Shown: positions 6,678 through 9,338 of the stretch, piece after piece
Numbering within the stretch: position 1 is the stretch's first letter
How the letters are laid out: each line of letters starts with the position of its first letter
From: Dokdonella_A sp966248875
GTDB taxonomy: Bacteria; Pseudomonadota; Gammaproteobacteria; Xanthomonadales; Rhodanobacteraceae
Direction of reading: 5' to 3'
DNA length: 9,338 nt
Assembly: GCA_966248875.1 (NCBI GenBank)
Contig: CBINBI010000099.1
Coordinates: 1-9,338 of the forward strand
Made by a program: the position numbers and the translations under genes
Notes under the pieces: model-generated
Told to the model about the DNA's origin: nothing
Databases searched by the model: none
The model's input: the letters and a program-made list of their open reading frames with translations, nothing else

Positions 6678-7469
6678 TCAGGACCGCAGGCCGACGCCGC
6701 GGTCGAGCAGGAACAGGCTGATCGCGCCGAGCACGGCCGCGAACGCCAGCATGACCGCGTAGGCGATGCCCATGTCGACGTCGCTGACGCCGAGCAATCC
6801 GTAGCGGAACGCATTGACCATGTAGAGGATGGGATTCGCGTACGAGATCTCGCGCCAGGGCGTCGGCAGCGCGGCGACCGAGTAGAACACGCCGCCGAGA
6901 TACGTCAGCGGCGTCAGCACGAAGGTCGGCACCAGCGCGATGTCGTCGAACTTCTTCGCGTAGATCGCGTTGACGAAGCCGGCCAGCGAGAACACCACCG
7001 CGGTCAGCAGCACCGTCGAGAACGTGACCAGCGGGTGATAGAGGTGAATGCGCGTGAAGAACAGCGAGATCGCGAGCACGATGATCGCGACGATGAGCCC
7101 GCGCAGCACCGCGCCGCCGATGTAGCCCGTCAGGATGACCCAGCTCGGCATCGGCGAGACGAGCATCTCCTCGACGAAGCGCTGGAACTTCGCGCCGAAG
7201 AACGATGAGGAAATGTTGCCGTAGCTGTTCGTGATGACGGCCATCATGATCAGGCCGGGCACGATGTAGTCGATGTAGCTGATGCCGGGCGCGATCTCGC
7301 CGATGCGGCTGCCGACCATGCGGCCGAAGATCACGAAGTAGAGCGTCATCGTGATCGCGCTGGGCAGCAGCGTCTGCGACCAGATGCGCAGGATGCGCAT
7401 GACCTCGCGGCGCGTGACGGTGAAGAGGCCGACGAGGTTGGCGTTGGTCGTGTTCATCGAAGTGGTCAT
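6678..7469 (-). CDS. yadH: ABC-2 type exporter, membrane subunit (YadH-like)
   Basis: This 263-residue inner-membrane permease pairs with the ATPase encoded just upstream. After an amphipathic N-terminus (LFTVTRREVMRILRIWSQTLLPS) there are about six hydrophobic segments, near 34-53, 66-84, 111-138, 147-170, 180-200 and 234-255. ABC-2 hallmarks are TPLTYLGGVFYSV (186-198) and NPILYMVNAFRYGLLG (212-227). Length and sequence fit YadH (256 residues) and related polysaccharide or drug exporters; the substrate cannot be told. The ATG at 7469 overlaps the ATPase stop in ATGA, with AAGGAGG (7480-7474) only 4 nt before it, so translation is probably coupled. A second ATG four codons in is possible. 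The frame extends farther upstream but there it only shadows the ATPase gene. No clear terminator follows. Confidence 0.92.
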   Translation of the reverse strand: MTTSMNTTNANLVGLFTVTRREVMRILRIWSQTLLPSAITMTLYFVIFGRMVGSRIGEIAPGISYIDYIVPGLIMMAVITNSYGNISSSFFGAKFQRFVEEMLVSPMPSWVILTGYIGGAVLRGLIVAIIVLAISLFFTRIHLYHPLVTFSTVLLTAVVFSLAGFVNAIYAKKFDDIALVPTFVLTPLTYLGGVFYSVAALPTPWREISYANPILYMVNAFRYGLLGVSDVDMGIAYAVMLAFAAVLGAISLFLLDRGVGLRS

Positions 7470-8398
7470 GCCGCCTCCTTGCCGCTCTCGACCAGCCGCA
7501 CGAACAGCTCCTCGAGCCGGTTCGCCTTGTTGCGCATCGAGCGCACCGTGATGCCGCGCGCGGAGAGCGCCGCGAACAGCGAATTGAGGTCGTGCGCGCG
7601 CGCCATCTCGGCCTCGATCGTGTGATCGTCGACGAGCGTCAGGCGGACGCCGGCGACTTCGGGCAGGCTGGTCACCGAATCGGCGAGGTCGAGCACGAAG
7701 GTCTCGACGTCGAGCTTGGTGAGCAGATGCTTCATCGTCGTGTTCTCGATGATGCGGCCGTGGTCGATGATCGCGATCGTGCGGCAGAGCTGCTCGGCTT
7801 CCTCGAGGTAATGCGTGGTCAGGATGACGGTGGTGCCGGCCTGGTTGATCGCGCTGATGAATTTCCACATCGAGCGGCGGATCTCGATGTCGACGCCCGC
7901 GGTCGGCTCGTCGAGGATCAGCAGCTTCGGCTCGTTCATCATCGCGCGCGCGATCATGAGGCGCCGCTTCATGCCGCCCGACATCATGCGCGCCGGCTGC
8001 TCGGCCTTGTCCCAGATCTGGAGCTGCTTCAGGTAGCGCTCCGCGCGCTCGCAGGCGACTCGGCGCGGAATGCCGTAGAAGCCGGCCTGGTTCACGCAGA
8101 TGTCGAACGGCTTCTCGAACTGGTTGAAATTGAGCTCCTGCGGCACGAGGCCGATCATGCGCATCGCCGCGCTGCGGTCGGTGCGGATCGAGGTGCCGAA
8201 GATGCGCACCTCGCCGCTGGTCGCGTTGACCAGCGAGGAGAGGATGCCGATCAGGGTGGACTTGCCGGCGCCGTTCGGTCCGAGCAGGGCGAAGAAGTCG
8301 CCTGCCTGGACCGTGAGCGAAACGCCCTTGAGGGCTTCGACGCCGTTCGCGTAGGTCTTGCGCAGCTCGACGACGTCGAGCGCTGGGGATTCGGTCAT
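7466..8398 (-). CDS. yadG: ABC-2 type exporter, ATP-binding subunit (YadG-like)
   Basis: This 310-residue cytoplasmic ATPase is expected to power the YadH-like permease. Motifs in order: Walker A GPNGAGKST (40-48), Q-loop Q87 in GLVPQELNFN, signature MSGGMKRR (139-146), Walker B LLILDEP (159-165), D-loop AGVD (167-170) and H-loop H196 in TTHYLEEAEQL. The roughly 90-residue C-terminal extension (from about 220) is usual for ABC-2 exporter ATPases, and the length matches E. coli YadG (308). All catalytic residues are present. ATG 8398 gives the normal N-terminus (ALDVVELRKTYANGVEALKGVSL). The sequence just upstream is C-rich with no Shine-Dalgarno, which may mean weak or leader-dependent initiation. 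It is the first gene of a two-gene operon and is read from a promoter shared back to back with the flavin reductase gene. Confidence 0.95.
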   Translation of the reverse strand: MTESPALDVVELRKTYANGVEALKGVSLTVQAGDFFALLGPNGAGKSTLIGILSSLVNATSGEVRIFGTSIRTDRSAAMRMIGLVPQELNFNQFEKPFDICVNQAGFYGIPRRVACERAERYLKQLQIWDKAEQPARMMSGGMKRRLMIARAMMNEPKLLILDEPTAGVDIEIRRSMWKFISAINQAGTTVILTTHYLEEAEQLCRTIAIIDHGRIIENTTMKHLLTKLDVETFVLDLADSVTSLPEVAGVRLTLVDDHTIEAEMARAHDLNSLFAALSARGITVRSMRNKANRLEELFVRLVESGKEAA

Positions 8399-8442
8399 GG
8401 GGAGTGCAGGTGGGGTTAATCGCGGTCCGATCGCGCAGGCCT

Positions 8443-8453
8443 GTTATTATAAC
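8443..8453. promoter_or_regulatory. Symmetric -10 core of divergent yadG and reductase promoters
   Basis: GTTAT-T-ATAAC is a perfect interrupted palindrome in otherwise GC-rich DNA. On the minus strand it contains a consensus TATAAT (8451-8446) facing yadG. On the plus strand it gives TATTAT (8445-8450) or TATAAC (8448-8453), each 5/6, facing the reductase. No good -35 is seen on either side, so an activator may be needed. The two directions may compete for one site. Confidence 0.55.
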
Positions 8454-8473
8454 GGGCTGCCTGTCCCTGCCGA

Positions 8474-8491
8474 CGGCGCCCAGAGGCGCCG
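8474..8491 (+). promoter_or_regulatory. Hairpin in the leader of the reductase gene
   Basis: CGGCGCC (8474-8480) and GGCGCCG (8485-8491) form a 7-bp perfect stem with a CAGA loop, between the AT-rich promoter core and the GTG start at 8516. No T-run follows, so it is not a terminator. Being symmetric, it also lies in the -35 neighbourhood of the yadG promoter and could instead be a protein site. Confidence 0.4.
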
Positions 8492-8498
8492 GTCTTCC

Positions 8499-8519
8499 AT
8501 GTCCGGTTCCGCCGCGTGA
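8499..8519 (+). CDS. Possible six-codon leader ORF overlapping the reductase start
   Basis: ATG at 8499 reads MSGSAA and stops at TGA 8517-8519, overlapping the reductase start codon GTG 8516-8518 as GTGA. The only Shine-Dalgarno-like sequence, GAGG at 8483-8486, is 12 nt before this ATG and partly inside the hairpin. The reductase GTG itself has none. Such an arrangement could couple translation, but an ORF this short may well be chance. Confidence 0.25.
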   Translation: MSGSAA

Positions 8520-9265
8520 TCGAACATTTTCCGCTCCGCCTCGCCGAAAGCCACATGCTGGCGCCCGCCGTGCGACACATGTCGTTCGAGCGCGCCGACG
8601 GCAAGCCGTTCGCGTTCGTGCCGGGCCAGTTCGTGCAGATCCACTTCCATTATCCGGACGGCAAGCCGACCAAGCGGAGCTACTCCGTCGCGACCGTCGG
8701 CGGCAGCGACGGCGCGCCGGTCCAGCGCATCGAGATCGCGGTGTCGTATGTCGAAGGCGGCGCGGCGACGGCGCTGCTCTCGAACCTGGCCGAAGGCGAG
8801 ACCATCGAGGCGAGCGGGCCGTACGGGCGCTTCTGCCTGATGGACGGCGACACCAACTCGCGCTATCTGCTCGTCGCGACCGGCACCGGCGTCACGCCGT
8901 ACCGCGCGATGCTGCCGAAGATCCGCGAGCTGATCGCGACGCGTGGCTGCACGTTCGCGCTGGTGTACGGCGCGCGCAACGAGGCCGAGCTGCTCTACGG
9001 CGAGGAATTCGAGGCCTTCGCGCGCGAAGTGCCGGGCTTCACGTTCCATCCCTGCTTCAGCCGCGTGCCGCGCGAGCCGGCGCGGCCGAACGATCGCAGC
9101 GGCCGCGTGCACGTCGCGCTCGCCGAGCTCAAGCCCGATGCGGCGAACGACATCGCATATCTCTGCGGCAATCCGGAGATGGTCGATCAGGCGTTCGCGT
9201 ATCTCAAGGAAGCGGGCCTGCCGGTGCCGCATATCCGGCGCGAGAAGTACGTTTCGTCGCGCTGA
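8516..9265 (+). CDS. FNR-superfamily FAD/NAD(P)H oxidoreductase
   Basis: This 249-residue soluble flavoprotein has the ferredoxin-NADP reductase fold. It moves electrons between NAD(P)H and a partner or free acceptor through FAD. Seen: an FAD-binding barrel with FVPGQFVQIHF (34-44) and RSYS (54-57, flavin contact), GPYGRF (101-106), the nucleotide-binding GTGVTPYRAM (123-132), YGARNEAELLY (151-161) and CGNPEMVDQAF (217-227). The end, HIRREKYVSS, resembles oxygenase-reductase types more than Fpr. No 2Fe-2S cysteine cluster is present, so it is a stand-alone reductase; length is like Fpr (248). GTG 8516 is the start because FPLRLAESHMLAPAVR right after it is the usual N-terminus and no in-frame ATG precedes it closely. 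The acceptor and the cofactor preference cannot be told. It is divergent from yadGH with no functional link apparent. Confidence 0.9.
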   Translation: MIEHFPLRLAESHMLAPAVRHMSFERADGKPFAFVPGQFVQIHFHYPDGKPTKRSYSVATVGGSDGAPVQRIEIAVSYVEGGAATALLSNLAEGETIEASGPYGRFCLMDGDTNSRYLLVATGTGVTPYRAMLPKIRELIATRGCTFALVYGARNEAELLYGEEFEAFAREVPGFTFHPCFSRVPREPARPNDRSGRVHVALAELKPDAANDIAYLCGNPEMVDQAFAYLKEAGLPVPHIRREKYVSSR

Positions 9266-9338
9266 GTTGTCGCGCAGGCAGATCTAAAACGAACCGCTTC
9301 CAAAATCGCGTCTGGCTCGCGGATCACGCCGGCCTTGC
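9266..9338. other. Tail after the reductase gene; possible gene end on minus strand
   Basis: No terminator hairpin is visible after the reductase stop. On the minus strand the bases from 9337 read QGRRDPRARRDFGSGSF and end at TAG 9286-9284. This could be the C-terminus of a convergent gene lying to the right, but 17 residues are too few to identify or confirm one. Confidence 0.25.

Noticed and set aside
5305..6762. 485-codon open frame on the plus strand running through tatD, the repeat and the pirin gene
   Set aside because: It crosses three real features out of frame or antisense, and the composition is typical of a GC-driven shadow.
7470..7868. N-terminal extension of the YadH-like permease by 133 residues
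   Set aside because: The extension is out-of-frame reading of the yadG 3' half. The ATGA overlap and AAGGAGG at 7474-7480 point to the start at 7469.
8447..9232. 261-codon open frame on the minus strand over the reductase
   Set aside because: It is antisense to a clear FNR-type flavoprotein and is Arg/Ala-rich without motifs.
9284..9337. Gene end on the minus strand reading QGRRDPRARRDFGSGSF
   Set aside because: It is too short to identify and could be chance; kept only as a note in the tail feature.

Overview
The window is GC-rich, with a very strong G/C preference at third codon positions. It looks like chromosome of a gammaproteobacterium, most likely of the Xanthomonadales/Lysobacterales (Lysobacter, Dokdonella or Rhodanobacter relatives). 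Pointers are the HrpB, TatD and YadGH-type proteins, a secreted protein with a W-x-TYD-x-SG-x-P-x-WLV motif that I associate with that order, and two copies of a short CTCCCGCAAGCGGGAG-type dispersed palindrome common in those genomes. The assignment is inferred from the sequence alone.

Layout. 1-572 (-): start of an Mrr-type restriction endonuclease, cut by the left edge before its catalytic residues, visibly less GC-rich than the rest and probably acquired. 573-812: non-coding, with an inverted repeat and a palindrome. 813-3449 (-): hrpB, a DExH helicase with a short segment encoded by the dispersed palindrome. 3555-3587: a strong intrinsic terminator for the next gene. 3614-4828 (-): a secreted protein of unknown function. 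4964-5749 (+): tatD, divergent from the secreted gene, with a GTG start. 5761-5782: the second repeat copy, in the convergent gap. 5794-6495 (-): a pirin-family cupin with all four metal ligands. 6678-8398 (-): a two-gene ABC-2 exporter operon, yadG then yadH, overlapping by ATGA. 8443-8453: a symmetric AT-rich core shared by divergent promoters. 8516-9265 (+): an FNR-superfamily flavoprotein reductase with a GTG start. 9266-9338: a short tail with no certain gene.

The genes are mostly independent housekeeping units. Only yadG and yadH clearly work together, as an ATPase and membrane-subunit pair. I found no convincing new multi-gene system. The best leads are the Mrr gene running off the left edge, which could belong to a defence island outside the window; the in-frame repeat-derived peptide inside HrpB; the uncharacterised secreted protein; and the leader architecture between yadG and the reductase.
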